Shown: positions 41,460 through 51,304 of the stretch, one piece after another
Layout: each line of letters begins with the position of its first letter
Numbering within the stretch: position 1 is the first letter of the stretch
Source of the DNA: PALSA-1296 sp038210275
GTDB taxonomy: Bacteria; Bacteroidota; Ignavibacteria; Palsa-1295
Assembly (NCBI GenBank): GCA_038210275.1
Contig: JBBQWV010000003.1
Coordinates: 1-64,000 of the forward strand
DNA: 64,000 nucleotides
Direction of reading: 5' to 3'
The notes under the pieces: model-generated
Databases searched by the model: none
What the model saw: the letters and a program-made list of their open reading frames with translations, nothing else
Told to the model about the DNA's origin: nothing
Made by a program: the position numbers and the translations under genes

Positions 41460-42698
41460 CTATTCCCACCTCAATGCCTCCGCCGGTCTTGTCAGTGCAG
41501 CTCTTCTCGATGGCGCAAAGGATGCGATAGCCACAAGCAGCATCGCACCGATGCCGACGGTTAGAAAGTCGGTCCATCGCATCTCAACCGGAAGGGCAGG
41601 AATGATATAGACGCTTGTATCGAGTGTAAAAAATCCAAATTGCTGTTGTGCCCATACGACTGCAAAACCAATAGCACATCCGGCAATTGTTCCGATAAAG
41701 CCGGTAAGTAAGCCTTGATATAAATAAATTCTCTGAATATTTTTTTGATCAGCGCCAAGTGCTACCAATAAGCCAATGTCTCGACGTTTTTCGAAAACAG
41801 TAAGCGTCAGAGCGCTAAAAATACTAAATGAGGCTACAGCAACGATGAGGATTAAGATTACATAGGCGATCCATCGTTCCATCTGCATCACATTATAGAG
41901 ATCGGTATGCAGATCATACCAAGTATCAATATGGTATTTTGATGTGTCGAGTATTCCCGCAAGTTTTATTTTCACATCGGGAGCATCGTTGATAGAATTT
42001 AATCGAAGCTCCAATGTAGTTGCCGCGCCTTCAGGAATTTCAAAAAGATCGCGAGCTACAGAGATACTGGTATAAGCGTTTACTCCGTCATAGTCGCGAT
42101 TATTGGCTGCAAAGATTCCTCGAACAATTAGTTGCCGAGTTTTTGGCGTAACCGGCTCAGTGAGAATTCGCTCCATTCCGTTAGGGCTGAAAACTTGAAG
42201 GGTGTCGCCGATGACGAGTGCAAGATTGTCGGCAAGTAGCTGTCCGATAATAATGCTTGAATCATCAAGGATGAGTTTACCTGACTGAATACTTTCACCA
42301 AGACCTGAGACTTCTTTCGCATCAGATTGCGTAATGCCTGTAAGCATTGCAACACGGGGAAGGGTATAGTGGACAAGGACTGCTTTTTGCTTGAGGACAG
42401 GAGCGAATGATTTTACTTCAGAAAATTTAGCAACTTGTTTTGAAAGCTCAGGAATATTCGAAATAACTTTCGATGAAGAATCCGAAGAGATATTCGCGCT
42501 AATGCGAATATGAGGATCAAAATTTACAAGAATTCCAGTGACTACACCTGAGAATCCGTTGAAAACCGAAAGTACGCAAATAAGTGCTGCAACTCCGACC
42601 ATGATTCCCAAAGCCGAGAGAATACTGATGATGGTGATGAAACTCTGTGATCTTCGCGAAAGTGCATAGCGCTTGGCGAGGAATAATTCATATCGCAT
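41460..42698 (-). CDS. LolC/E-type ABC transporter permease (FtsX-like)
   Basis: A 412-residue permease. It opens MRYELFLAKRYALSRRSQSF with a first helix IISILSALGIMVGVAALICV, has a periplasmic MacB-type domain of about 215 residues, and ends with three helices (AYVILILIVAVASFSIFSAL, LLTGFIGTIAGCAIGFAVV, FLTVGIGAMLLVAIA) plus SRRAALTRPAEALRWE. This is the LolCE family. Start and first helix align well with the other permease at 16543-17814, which lacks an ATG. The stop is 10 bases from the hairpin repeat that precedes lolD. Confidence 0.88.
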   Translation of the reverse strand: MRYELFLAKRYALSRRSQSFITIISILSALGIMVGVAALICVLSVFNGFSGVVTGILVNFDPHIRISANISSDSSSKVISNIPELSKQVAKFSEVKSFAPVLKQKAVLVHYTLPRVAMLTGITQSDAKEVSGLGESIQSGKLILDDSSIIIGQLLADNLALVIGDTLQVFSPNGMERILTEPVTPKTRQLIVRGIFAANNRDYDGVNAYTSISVARDLFEIPEGAATTLELRLNSINDAPDVKIKLAGILDTSKYHIDTWYDLHTDLYNVMQMERWIAYVILILIVAVASFSIFSALTLTVFEKRRDIGLLVALGADQKNIQRIYLYQGLLTGFIGTIAGCAIGFAVVWAQQQFGFFTLDTSVYIIPALPVEMRWTDFLTVGIGAMLLVAIASFAPSRRAALTRPAEALRWE

Positions 42699-42716
42699 TA
42701 TGCAAATCTACGGATT

Positions 42717-43202
42717 TTATTTTTGCATCTCGAACTTACTGAGTGCAATGGTGACATAGGGAGTTCCGTCTATCGCTTTGACGGAAATAGATTGCTTCAT
42801 TCCTTCCCATCGCATTTCGTGTACGGTGTTTGTCGTTTCGATGTCGGGCGGACCGTAATAAGTTGACAGTTCCTGTGACATTCGGCTATACGTACTTGTC
42901 GTTTCCTCTTGGTTTTTTGTCGGTGCAACAAAACTGACTTGAGAGATTAATCCTTGAGCATAAGCAATACGAAACTCGCCTTTGCTTCCTAAATAATTTC
43001 CTGCGAATTTTACAATTCCGATTCCCGAAGTCGCATCCCATAACAGCGTATCAAGCTTAGAGTTAATGTAAGAAAATACCAGTTTGCCTTCAAGACCGGG
43101 AGTTAATCCTAAAATAGAAACAGTATCAATATCGGGTCGGGAATTGGCTGCGGCATTCGAGAGTGGCATCGCAAAGAGAAAAAGTAGAACAAATATTTTC
43201 AT
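42717..43202 (-). CDS. Exported protein of unknown function
   Basis: A 161-residue protein with a signal peptide (IFVLLFLFAMPLSNAAA) and a mature domain of about 140 residues. Blocks DTLLWDATSGIGIVKFAG, QGLISQVSFVAPT and SQELSTYYGPPDIE-type text resemble small periplasmic proteins in which a YYGPP turn precedes a last beta hairpin (ITVKA-type strands). No family can be named. It ends 18 bases before the Lol permease on the same strand, so it may be co-transcribed with the lipoprotein transport genes. Confidence 0.6.
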   Translation of the reverse strand: MKIFVLLFLFAMPLSNAAANSRPDIDTVSILGLTPGLEGKLVFSYINSKLDTLLWDATSGIGIVKFAGNYLGSKGEFRIAYAQGLISQVSFVAPTKNQEETTSTYSRMSQELSTYYGPPDIETTNTVHEMRWEGMKQSISVKAIDGTPYVTIALSKFEMQK

Positions 43203-43223
43203 ATCTGTTAAACAAATTTCCCT

Positions 43224-43256
43224 TTAAAAACAAGCCGGGAGCGATTGCTCCCGGCT
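43224..43256 (-). terminator. Minus-strand terminator hairpin
   Basis: Perfect 10-bp stem agccgggagc (43233-43242) and gctcccggct (43247-43256), loop gatt. Read on the minus strand it is followed by ttgtttttaaa. It would end transcripts from the two genes at 43382-44577. Confidence 0.8.
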
Positions 43257-43381
43257 CTCCCACACTGGACATACGATCTTTGAGACTAAGGCTCTCCCCA
43301 CAAAACAAAAGCGTTAGTCAGAAGTCGTGGTCCTATGGAGAATACGAAGAATGATACAATTTGGATTTAAAGAGATCTATT

Positions 43382-43972
43382 TTATCTACCTATTTTTATA
43401 CTTTGTGCAATGTCTCTGAAATAGTTTATAACTCGCTGATATTTTTCGGGCTTAATCGGCACAGTAAGTAGAACCAACGAATTCTTTGTGACGATTGCAT
43501 CTATATATTCAATAAAATCAGTGTGTTTGGCAAGAATTTCATAAGAAGCAATGACTCCTGAACTGTCTTGCTTAGATTTACTGGTTAAGTGTTCATCAAG
43601 AGGTCGGATAGCAATACCTCTGTTCCCATAACTCTCACGAACGGATTTTTTTAGATTTGACCATACTGCACTATCGAACGTAGGAAGATTGCTTGGATAC
43701 ATCAACAAAGAAAGCATTCTCTTGGAAGAATCTTCGAGATCAGTAAATAGCAATTGATAAATATGCTCTGACGAGTCAATGACTTCTTCTGCTTGCCAGC
43801 CGGGATTTGCTTCGATTGAGATTTTAGCCAATTCTGCGGAGAATTCTCTCCGAAGTCCTGGAATAATAACTGCAGTTCGTGGCTTATGAATAAGCTTCTT
43901 CTGCTGGGCGAAGGATGTGCCCAGTGTTATGGAAATAAAGACAACGACTAATAAATATCTGATAAAGAGCAC
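43382..43972 (-). CDS. Exported protein of unknown function
   Basis: A 196-residue protein with a signal peptide (YLLVVVFISITLGTSFAQ). The mature chain (FSAELAKISIEANPGWQAEEV, YQLLFTDLEDSSKRMLSLLMYPSN, KNSLVLLTVPIKPEKYQRV) looks like a small alpha/beta domain of the kind used by periplasmic proteins that read lipid or fatty-acid derivatives, but no family is recognised. It starts 14 bases after the dioxygenase-like gene and ends ahead of a strong terminator, so the two genes form a unit. Confidence 0.6.
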   Translation of the reverse strand: MLFIRYLLVVVFISITLGTSFAQQKKLIHKPRTAVIIPGLRREFSAELAKISIEANPGWQAEEVIDSSEHIYQLLFTDLEDSSKRMLSLLMYPSNLPTFDSAVWSNLKKSVRESYGNRGIAIRPLDEHLTSKSKQDSSGVIASYEILAKHTDFIEYIDAIVTKNSLVLLTVPIKPEKYQRVINYFRDIAQSIKIGR

Positions 43973-43986
43973 TTCGGTAATATCGT

Positions 43987-44577
43987 TTATATTTGAGACA
44001 TTTTTGTCCTTGTCTTATTTTGGAATTTAAATTGTCCTTTTTCGTGCTTCACTATCTTTTCATTATCATCCGGGATAAGAGCGGGATAATCATCAGTCAC
44101 ATGATAGATATCACCGTTTTTTAGGTCAAAGACTCTTACATCGGAAGTTGCAGGAGAATAGATGTGCAGACCGATATACGGTTCATCGGAGGAAACATTT
44201 TGTAGGGAATGAATCATGCCTCTCTCTAAACGGACGCATTCGCTGTTTTTCATCGTTTGATGCTCGACGAGATCAAGGGAGCCATCCTGTAGTTCGTACC
44301 TGAAATGCTCGATCTCTCCGCTATAAGAAAAAACAATGCCAACAGCATCACCATGATCATGGACATCGCACCAGCCGCCTTTAGGCCAAGCACCGATGAT
44401 CACTTCGAAACGATCATCTAAATGTAGCATTGCGCGTCCATAGGGAAGCTCGACTTTTGAAACTGCAAGAATTTCTTCCCGCGAAGGAAGATTAGCTTCC
44501 AATATCCGCTCCATGGATTCAATGGAAAGATCGTCGGAATTCTTAAGCGCTTCGAGCAGTATATCTATAGTATTCAT
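43987..44577 (-). CDS. Cysteine dioxygenase-like cupin
   Basis: A 196-residue single-domain cupin. WCDVHDHGDAVGIVF supplies His73 and His75, RGMIHSLQN supplies His123, giving the three-His iron site; GLHIYSP contains the Tyr (140) that in cysteine dioxygenase takes part in thiol oxidation. The layout matches the bacterial cysteine dioxygenase/3-mercaptopropionate dioxygenase family (Fe(II), O2, thiol to sulfinate). Substrate choice cannot be decided from the sequence. Cytoplasmic, no signal. It lies next to a gene for an exported unknown and diverges from the TANFOR locus. Confidence 0.82.
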   Translation of the reverse strand: MNTIDILLEALKNSDDLSIESMERILEANLPSREEILAVSKVELPYGRAMLHLDDRFEVIIGAWPKGGWCDVHDHGDAVGIVFSYSGEIEHFRYELQDGSLDLVEHQTMKNSECVRLERGMIHSLQNVSSDEPYIGLHIYSPATSDVRVFDLKNGDIYHVTDDYPALIPDDNEKIVKHEKGQFKFQNKTRTKMSQI

Positions 44578-44719
44578 TCGTGCAAATTTGGTGGAGTAAA
44601 CTTAATTCTTTCTAGAAATATACTTGGTAAATCTTAATTCCGGGAATTTCATTCCTTTAACTAAGCATAAGAATAAAATTATTTTTTTGAAATCCTATTC
44701 GATTGATTGAAAAATAGAG

Positions 44720-44798
44720 TATATTTGTCACAGAATGTTCTGTTGAAACGTCTTTTCAGTTGTGGGTTGTGATCTATTACGGATAATCTTTGACGAAA
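44720..44798 (+). promoter_or_regulatory. Leader of the first TANFOR gene: -7 box and palindrome
   Basis: TATATTTG at 44720-44727 fits the TAnnTTTG -7 box. It is followed at once by the palindrome cagaa-tg-ttctg (44731-44742), then ttgaaacgtctt and ending ataatctttgac just before ATG 44799. The same order of words recurs before the second TANFOR gene (51305-51377). The palindrome lies at the expected transcription start, the place for an operator. Confidence 0.6.
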
Positions 44799-47700
44799 AT
44801 GAATACTATTCGACGTTTATGCACTTCTGCTTTTATGCTGGTAGTTGTTTTTACCATAGCGGCAAATTCAGTAAAAGCGCAGCTTCCTACTATTCCGAAT
44901 GTGACAGTTCTACCGCCTGTTTTAAATAATCCTTCGCCATATCTTTCCGATTGGCAAAGCCGGGCAAGCACAGCAACGGTGATCGTTAATAATGCGACAG
45001 GTGCATCACTCGACTGCAAGATATGGGTTGAGTTTTTTCTGAACGGATCGCGTGTAGCATATTCTCAACCTGCGAAACTGCCATTGACAAGAGTTCAGCC
45101 CGGTTCGAATTCTTTTAATGGTGGCTCACTTGTTCCGTTAAATTCAGTTCATTTTGAAAATAATGTAGATCAGAATTCACAGCGTGCCGGACGTATTCCT
45201 GATGGTCAGGTTTGTATCATTGTCCATGTGCTTGACCCACGAGTAAATAAAGAATCAGTCAGTCCGAATGGCTGTGCCATGATATTTAGTTACTCACCGC
45301 CGAATCTTATTTTGCCCTTGGATGGCTCACTTCTTTGCAGACTTGGCGAAAATAACGTCATTGATAAACGCAACAATTCACCGGTTATAAATTTTCAATG
45401 GACTCCGGTTAATCCTGCGCCACCTCAAGAACGCCAGATTGTCAAGTATCACTTTGCTATTTATGAAGTGCTTCCCGGACAAGACAAGATCGCAGCATTC
45501 AGAGGCGCACGTCCGATATTCCAAACCGGTGCAGGGGGTGGAATTCCCGACCTTTTAGGACAGACCAGTCTGATTTGGCCCACACAATATTTTTTACCGG
45601 AGAAAGGGAAGACGTATGTTTGGAGTGTGAGAGCTTTAGATAATCGTGGTAATCCTCTCGTTCTCACAAATGACGGTTGGGCTACGCCATTCACCTTTTC
45701 TGTTCCACTTGATTGCGACCAAGGCGATCATTCGAGCGGTAAAATTTCTCTTGTGGATAACGGAAAAACAGTTGGAAAAACTACCGATAATAATCTTAGC
45801 AACGATAATAAGATTATCGACAAGAACTTTGGCAATGGCAAGAAGACTGTAAAAGACAACAAACCGCCGCCACCACCCAGAGATACATCATCTTGCGGCG
45901 CTTGTAATCCAGTCATTCTGACCGATACGTCAATAGCCACATCTGATATTGCCATAAACGATACTATTAAAGTAGGGAAATTTGATATGATAGTGACGAA
46001 TGTCACCAGTGGCTCTCCATCAAGTGCGAGTGGCAAGGGAACAATAAAAATATCATGGCTTTTTTCGAGTGTGCTTGTAGATTTTAGTAATTTGAAGGTA
46101 AGCGGAGCGCATGAAATGATCTCGGGGGATGTTGCAACAGTGAATGATCCTAATGCTCCTGCGTTTCCACAACAGCTTGGTATTAATACTGCTCTTTCTA
46201 ATGCTTGGTCAAAATCAAAGATTGCCTCATTAGATAGTTATTTGAAATTGAACGGAAAAGTGTCGAGTGCTGCAAACCAGTTAGTACAACCACTTTCTAC
46301 TCCGATCGGCGTGAGTAATTACAAAGGATTCACGCTTTGTATTTCTGAGATTCAGTTTACAAAAGATCATGGGATTTTAACGGCTGTGACATCTATACCA
46401 ATTGTTTCTTATGACGACACACTCTCTTTTGGTGTAACAAATCTTCCATTCTGTCCCGCCGGTTTGACTCATAAGGGCACATTAGAATTGCTTCAGGATT
46501 TTACGCTTCACGGCGCTTCTCCAAATGAAAATTCATTCAAAGTTGCTCTCAAAGCCAAAAGCTCATCACGTGAGGGATGTTATGTTTCGTGGAACTGCAC
46601 AAGTTTTGATACCCTATCGCTTGATCTCGATATCATCTTTCCGCGTACGTGGCTTGTTCCAAAACCCGATAACGATCAAGTTACCCAAGTTATTGCTAGC
46701 TTTTCAGCGAAGACAGTAAAATGGAAAGATTGGATGCTCAAAGGAAATCTCGTTCCTTGTACAATTGTCGGGACGAATGGAGTAGGTATGGAAATTACTA
46801 ATCTCGCTCTTGATTTAAGCGATGGCGAGAATCCATCAGGAATTGTTTTTCCGGCAAAATATCTGGGCACACAGGGAAGTGATTTTAAAGGACTTTTTGC
46901 CGAAAACATTACTCTGACGATGCCTGATGGATGGCGAACTTTCGACGATCCGGATAAAGCTCCGACATTCTCAGCTAAAAATCTGATCATCAGCAAAACA
47001 GGACTTACTGCTGATTTTATCGCAGCAAACGTCGTTCAATTTCCAAAAGGCGACATTGCTCGTATGAGCGCTTCACTTGACACGGTTGTCATATCCCTTG
47101 TCAACACTTCACTTACTCAAGCTTATGTGAAGGGCAAAATAAATTTACCTGTTGGGGAGGCGGATCAGCAAAGCTCATTGGTATATAAAGCTTTATTTAA
47201 TGTAAGTCAAAAGAAATTTGATTTTACATTAAAGCCTGATAAAGATATTACGACAAACCTTTTTGCAGGAGCCAAACTCACTATAAAAGAAACCTCACTG
47301 CTTTCGATCACTCTCTCCAAAACAGAAAAGAAATTCTCTATTACACTTAATGGAAGTGTCGGATGGAGCGATCAAGAAATTACTGTTCCGGCAACTTCAA
47401 AAAAGATAAAGATTAACCTTGCTCCTTCGTTTGAGAACGTACAGCTTATCTATGATGATAATGCATCGCCTAAAAAAATAACTTTTAATAAAGGGACATG
47501 GAGTTTTGCAAGTCCGCAGAAGAAGCTTGCCGGATTTCCGATCTCTTTGAAAAATATTTCTATAGAAACTCAGCCAACAACGGGCACAGAGCTTTGCGCA
47601 GCCGCTCTGAAATTTGATCTTACCGTAAATCTTGATTCCAATAAGATCGGTGCTGATGGGACGTTTCGTATTATCGGAGCGATTGATAAATCTACCGGCG

Positions 47701-49145
47701 ACTCGAAATTCAAATTCAAACCGAAGTTTAAGGATTTTATTGTCGATAAGATAACTGTTAACGCGAATCTTGCAGCAGTCAAGATTGTCGGAACGTTGGA
47801 GTTTTATAATAGCGATGCAAAGTGGGGTGACGGATTCTACGCCACGATCAAAGCAACATTCACTTCAATGCAGCTCGAACTAAGTGCGAATGCGAGGTTC
47901 GGCATGAAGACTGATTACCGATATTGGTATGTGGAAGCAAAAGCAATTCTTCCAACAGGTATTCCATTCATGACCGGGTATGCATTTTATGGAGCAGGCG
48001 TAGCTGCATGGTATCATATCAACGCCGATATGACAGGAGCAAAACCAAACGCTACAGCATCATCAATGACAAGTGCAAGTTCGGGAGCTGTGATGTCTCC
48101 CGATAAAAATATTGGCTTGGGCTTCAAGGTACTTGCAGTACTTGGCACCACACCTGATCCATCAAAAATGAATGCAGATATTGCATTAGCCGCACAATTC
48201 TCACCAAGCGGAGGAATTATGAATCTCGGACTCAGCGGACAACTATGGTTGATGGCAAAGTTTACTGAACGTGCCACAGCACCGGTTATCGGAACAATGA
48301 ACGTGAGCTATGATTTTCCAAATAAAATATTTGATCTCAATGCAAGTGTGACTATCAATAAGGCGCCTATTACAGGATCCGGTACTCTCAAAGTGAATGT
48401 GAATGGAACAACCGGTAAATGGTATGTGAAGATCGGTGATCCGATTAATCGAGTGACTCTAACTGTTGCTGTTCTTGGTACCGTTACCTCACATTCGTAT
48501 TTTATGTTTGGCAATAATATCACTCCTCCAAGCACATTTATGTCAACGACAATTGCTGGGTTGGTTCGCGCGGGGTGTTCAATAAATAATAGTATGCTTT
48601 CAAGTGCAACAAACTCAGTAAAATCTGGTCCGGGACTTGCTACCGGATTTGAAATTGGGTTTGCAGCTAATGGAAATATTAATATTGCAGTTGCAACTAT
48701 TAATTGGAATGCCAGTGCAGGCGCTGAAGCAAATCTTTCGTTGCTTCGGTATGATGGGACTCCATGCCCTAGTTTCACTGGGTATAACCGATGGTATGTG
48801 CGCGGATCAATTGCTGTGTATGGTGGTGTAACCGTTACCATGCACGTAAGTCCGTGGAATGTTGGAGGTGGTCGAATTTATCATCCATGCTGTGGTAATC
48901 CGTTTAAGAGTTGTTTCTATGATTGGAGCTGCTATGATAATTTACCGGTTGTCTGCTTGCATTGCTGCGGAAGCGGATGTAATTATAATCTTGCCACACT
49001 CAATATCGGAGCTTATCTGAATGGCGGATTCCCTAACCCATCGTGGGTGGAAGGATCAGTTTCCGGAAATTATAATCTGTTGGGAGGTTTGATCTCCGGC
49101 AGCTTTAGCGCAAATTTTAGCAAAGGAAACAAGTGCACACCATGA
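44799..49145 (+). CDS. Giant exported protein 1: TANFOR-like N-terminal domain plus beta-rich region and Cys-rich tail
   Basis: 1448 residues. The signal peptide is cut after VKA (about residue 27). Residues 28-306 match, in my reading, the TANFOR domain of Bacteroidota surface proteins (PPVLNNPSPYLSDWQSRAST, KIWVEFFLNG, RAGRIPDGQVCIIVHVLDP, FQWTPVNPAPP, TYVWSVRALDNRGNPL). A Lys/Asp/Asn linker with a PPPPP run follows (about 310-375). The next 1000 residues are repeated beta strands with patterns like amyloid- or adhesin-type filaments, including YWYVEAKAILPTGIPFMTGY and TSHSYFMFGNNITPP. Near the C-terminus is a Cys cluster, HPCCGNPFKSCFYDWSC and CLHCCGSGC. No T9SS tail is seen. ATG 44799 is preferred to a TTG at 44790. 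It overlaps the FN3 gene by ATGA. Confidence 0.8.
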   Translation: MNTIRRLCTSAFMLVVVFTIAANSVKAQLPTIPNVTVLPPVLNNPSPYLSDWQSRASTATVIVNNATGASLDCKIWVEFFLNGSRVAYSQPAKLPLTRVQPGSNSFNGGSLVPLNSVHFENNVDQNSQRAGRIPDGQVCIIVHVLDPRVNKESVSPNGCAMIFSYSPPNLILPLDGSLLCRLGENNVIDKRNNSPVINFQWTPVNPAPPQERQIVKYHFAIYEVLPGQDKIAAFRGARPIFQTGAGGGIPDLLGQTSLIWPTQYFLPEKGKTYVWSVRALDNRGNPLVLTNDGWATPFTFSVPLDCDQGDHSSGKISLVDNGKTVGKTTDNNLSNDNKIIDKNFGNGKKTVKDNKPPPPPRDTSSCGACNPVILTDTSIATSDIAINDTIKVGKFDMIVTNVTSGSPSSASGKGTIKISWLFSSVLVDFSNLKVSGAHEMISGDVATVNDPNAPAFPQQLGINTALSNAWSKSKIASLDSYLKLNGKVSSAANQLVQPLSTPIGVSNYKGFTLCISEIQFTKDHGILTAVTSIPIVSYDDTLSFGVTNLPFCPAGLTHKGTLELLQDFTLHGASPNENSFKVALKAKSSSREGCYVSWNCTSFDTLSLDLDIIFPRTWLVPKPDNDQVTQVIASFSAKTVKWKDWMLKGNLVPCTIVGTNGVGMEITNLALDLSDGENPSGIVFPAKYLGTQGSDFKGLFAENITLTMPDGWRTFDDPDKAPTFSAKNLIISKTGLTADFIAANVVQFPKGDIARMSASLDTVVISLVNTSLTQAYVKGKINLPVGEADQQSSLVYKALFNVSQKKFDFTLKPDKDITTNLFAGAKLTIKETSLLSITLSKTEKKFSITLNGSVGWSDQEITVPATSKKIKINLAPSFENVQLIYDDNASPKKITFNKGTWSFASPQKKLAGFPISLKNISIETQPTTGTELCAAALKFDLTVNLDSNKIGADGTFRIIGAIDKSTGDSKFKFKPKFKDFIVDKITVNANLAAVKIVGTLEFYNSDAKWGDGFYATIKATFTSMQLELSANARFGMKTDYRYWYVEAKAILPTGIPFMTGYAFYGAGVAAWYHINADMTGAKPNATASSMTSASSGAVMSPDKNIGLGFKVLAVLGTTPDPSKMNADIALAAQFSPSGGIMNLGLSGQLWLMAKFTERATAPVIGTMNVSYDFPNKIFDLNASVTINKAPITGSGTLKVNVNGTTGKWYVKIGDPINRVTLTVAVLGTVTSHSYFMFGNNITPPSTFMSTTIAGLVRAGCSINNSMLSSATNSVKSGPGLATGFEIGFAANGNINIAVATINWNASAGAEANLSLLRYDGTPCPSFTGYNRWYVRGSIAVYGGVTVTMHVSPWNVGGGRIYHPCCGNPFKSCFYDWSCYDNLPVVCLHCCGSGCNYNLATLNIGAYLNGGFPNPSWVEGSVSGNYNLLGGLISGSFSANFSKGNKCTP

Positions 49146-51271
49146 CCACTCAGATGAAAACAAATATTCTTTCAGTCGTTGCACTCTTCGCCCTCATTGC
49201 TCATGGGGATTTAAAAGCACAGGGGAATATTACGAACAAAGCGGTGCGAATTATTGCCAGAAGAAATGATAGCACTGTTTCTTTGCGTTGGGCACCGGTG
49301 AATTCAGAGCTTTTTGTACTGGGGAAGAAAAACGGATATCGTGTCGAAAGAGCAGAAATTAAGAACGGATCAGCAGGTGTGTTTACGACTGTAAATGAAA
49401 ATCATCCGGTAATTCCTTGGCCCATGGGTGGGTGGTACTGGTTTCTCAGTCAAATGAAAGAGCCGGATTCAACCCGCATGATGTATTTACACATCGGTTA
49501 TTCCATGCTCTTTAGTGATAGCCTGAATGCTGTATCTTTCCAAACAGATGAGGAAAAGAACGAAGCATTAAAATCGCAGTATAGTTACGCCATGCTTGCT
49601 GCCGATCGTGATAGTATGGCTGCTGTAGGTTTAGGTTTACGGTTCGAAGATTATTTTATCACCACAGGTCAACGGTATCTCTATCGCATAACTATCCTCG
49701 GAGATATTTCAAGAGGTATGTCACCAATAGATACTATAACCGTTGGCGGAGAACCTTCTAAACTTCAGAATATCGGTTCTCTTCGTGCGGATGAATTAGA
49801 GGGTTCAATAACATTATACTGGAAGAAATTTCCTGAGTACACAGCTCACAAAGTCGAACGTTCCGATAATGGAGGGAAAACATATTTTCCATTGAACAGC
49901 TCACCTCTTATCACTTTAATCACAGGTGATACAATTCCCGGAAGTACTGAGTTTTATTCAGATACTGCGCTGACAAATTACAAGGTTTATCATTATCGCG
50001 TATATGGCTATACTTCATTCGGTTCTGAAGAATTGATCGGTGAGGTGAAAGCAATGCCGAGAGACCGCACTCCGCCTGAAATGCCAACAGAAGTTCATGC
50101 AGATAATATTGCACCGCAAAAAGTGAAGATCAGTTGGACGATGAATGAACCCGTTACAAAAGATTTGGCGGGTTTTCATATTGGGAAAGACATAGTTGAT
50201 GAAGGTGATTCCATGCGATTTCCTCATATAACAAAGCGGCTTCTTCCCCCTACTGCGCGTGAATTCATCGACGAATCAGGAAACTTCGCTGACAAAAATT
50301 ATTATATTGTCGAAGCATACGATACGGCAAGGAACATGATACGCTCATTTAGCGCATATTGTGTCATGATAGATTCAACTCCTCCCACTCCGCCTATCTT
50401 AGTGAAAGGGAGTATGGACACCAATGGAATTGTGACAATAAATTTTACTCCTCCTAAAGATCAGGACTATAAAGGATATAAACTTCTCAGAGCTAATGAC
50501 AGTACTCACGAGTTCAGTGTTATTAAAGAACGCTTTACAAACGATTCTGTCAATGTTTCACAGGAAACTACATTATTTGACACTGTTGAAGTCCGTACCC
50601 TCACACCCTTTGTATATTATAAAATGTATGCTCTTGATTTTCACTTTAATGAATCGGGAATGAGTAATATGATTCAAGTAAAACGTCCTGATCTAATACC
50701 TCCAGTAGCTCCGGTTATTACCGGGTATATAGTGAGCGATAGTGAAGTCGTGATAGATGTAGTGCCAAGTTCTAGTGAAGACGCAGCTTATAACAAACTT
50801 GTTCGTAAGCGTTCTTCGGATACTAAATGGGACTCTGTCGCAAGGCTTACTTCAGGATCGTATGTAATTATTGATAGATCGGGAGTTGCGAATTCAGAAT
50901 ATGATTATGCTTTTCAGGCTGCGGATTATTCAGGTCTTTTTTCCGAACTATCGAACATTATTACTGCCCGAAGATACGATAACGGAGTTCGTCAAAGTGT
51001 TCGAAATATGAAAGCGGTTTACGATGCCAATAAAACAGAAGTAAATCTCTCATGGGAATATAACGATATTGGAGAGCCATACTCCTATGTTATTTACAGA
51101 AGTGATGGGGATAATCTTACGAGTTACTCGCTCATCAAAGATCAAAATGTTCGTATTTATAAGGATTCTCGGTTGCCCAATGAAAATGCAGTTCGGTATG
51201 CTGTGAAAGTGGTAACTTTAGGCGGTGCAGAAAGTAAGTTAAGCGAACCTGTAACGGTTAAACTGAGGTAA
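49142..51271 (+). CDS. Exported multi-fibronectin type III protein of the TANFOR locus
   Basis: 709 residues. Signal peptide NILSVVALFALIAHGDLKAQ. The first part (RIIARRNDSTVSLRWAPV) is an FN3-like domain with a long insert; at least five further FN3 units follow at about 200, 305, 410, 515 and 615, each opening with P-rich turns such as DRTPPEMPTEVHADN and DSTPPTPPILVKGS and containing a Y-x-[VL]-x-R strand (HKVERSDNGG, YKLLRANDS, YVIYRSDGD). FN3 chains act as spacers or adhesive stalks outside the cell. The ATG forms an ATGA overlap with giant protein 1, so the two are made together. No sorting tail is visible. Confidence 0.85.
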   Translation: MTTQMKTNILSVVALFALIAHGDLKAQGNITNKAVRIIARRNDSTVSLRWAPVNSELFVLGKKNGYRVERAEIKNGSAGVFTTVNENHPVIPWPMGGWYWFLSQMKEPDSTRMMYLHIGYSMLFSDSLNAVSFQTDEEKNEALKSQYSYAMLAADRDSMAAVGLGLRFEDYFITTGQRYLYRITILGDISRGMSPIDTITVGGEPSKLQNIGSLRADELEGSITLYWKKFPEYTAHKVERSDNGGKTYFPLNSSPLITLITGDTIPGSTEFYSDTALTNYKVYHYRVYGYTSFGSEELIGEVKAMPRDRTPPEMPTEVHADNIAPQKVKISWTMNEPVTKDLAGFHIGKDIVDEGDSMRFPHITKRLLPPTAREFIDESGNFADKNYYIVEAYDTARNMIRSFSAYCVMIDSTPPTPPILVKGSMDTNGIVTINFTPPKDQDYKGYKLLRANDSTHEFSVIKERFTNDSVNVSQETTLFDTVEVRTLTPFVYYKMYALDFHFNESGMSNMIQVKRPDLIPPVAPVITGYIVSDSEVVIDVVPSSSEDAAYNKLVRKRSSDTKWDSVARLTSGSYVIIDRSGVANSEYDYAFQAADYSGLFSELSNIITARRYDNGVRQSVRNMKAVYDANKTEVNLSWEYNDIGEPYSYVIYRSDGDNLTSYSLIKDQNVRIYKDSRLPNENAVRYAVKVVTLGGAESKLSEPVTVKLR

Positions 51272-51304
51272 AAAGTAATACTGTTCACTAAAATTGGTCA
51301 TTCC

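Noticed and set aside
43163..43354. Plus-strand frame of 63 residues reading NKPGAIAPG
   Set aside because: Its core is only the translated terminator hairpin at 43233-43256, and it is antisense to a signal peptide.
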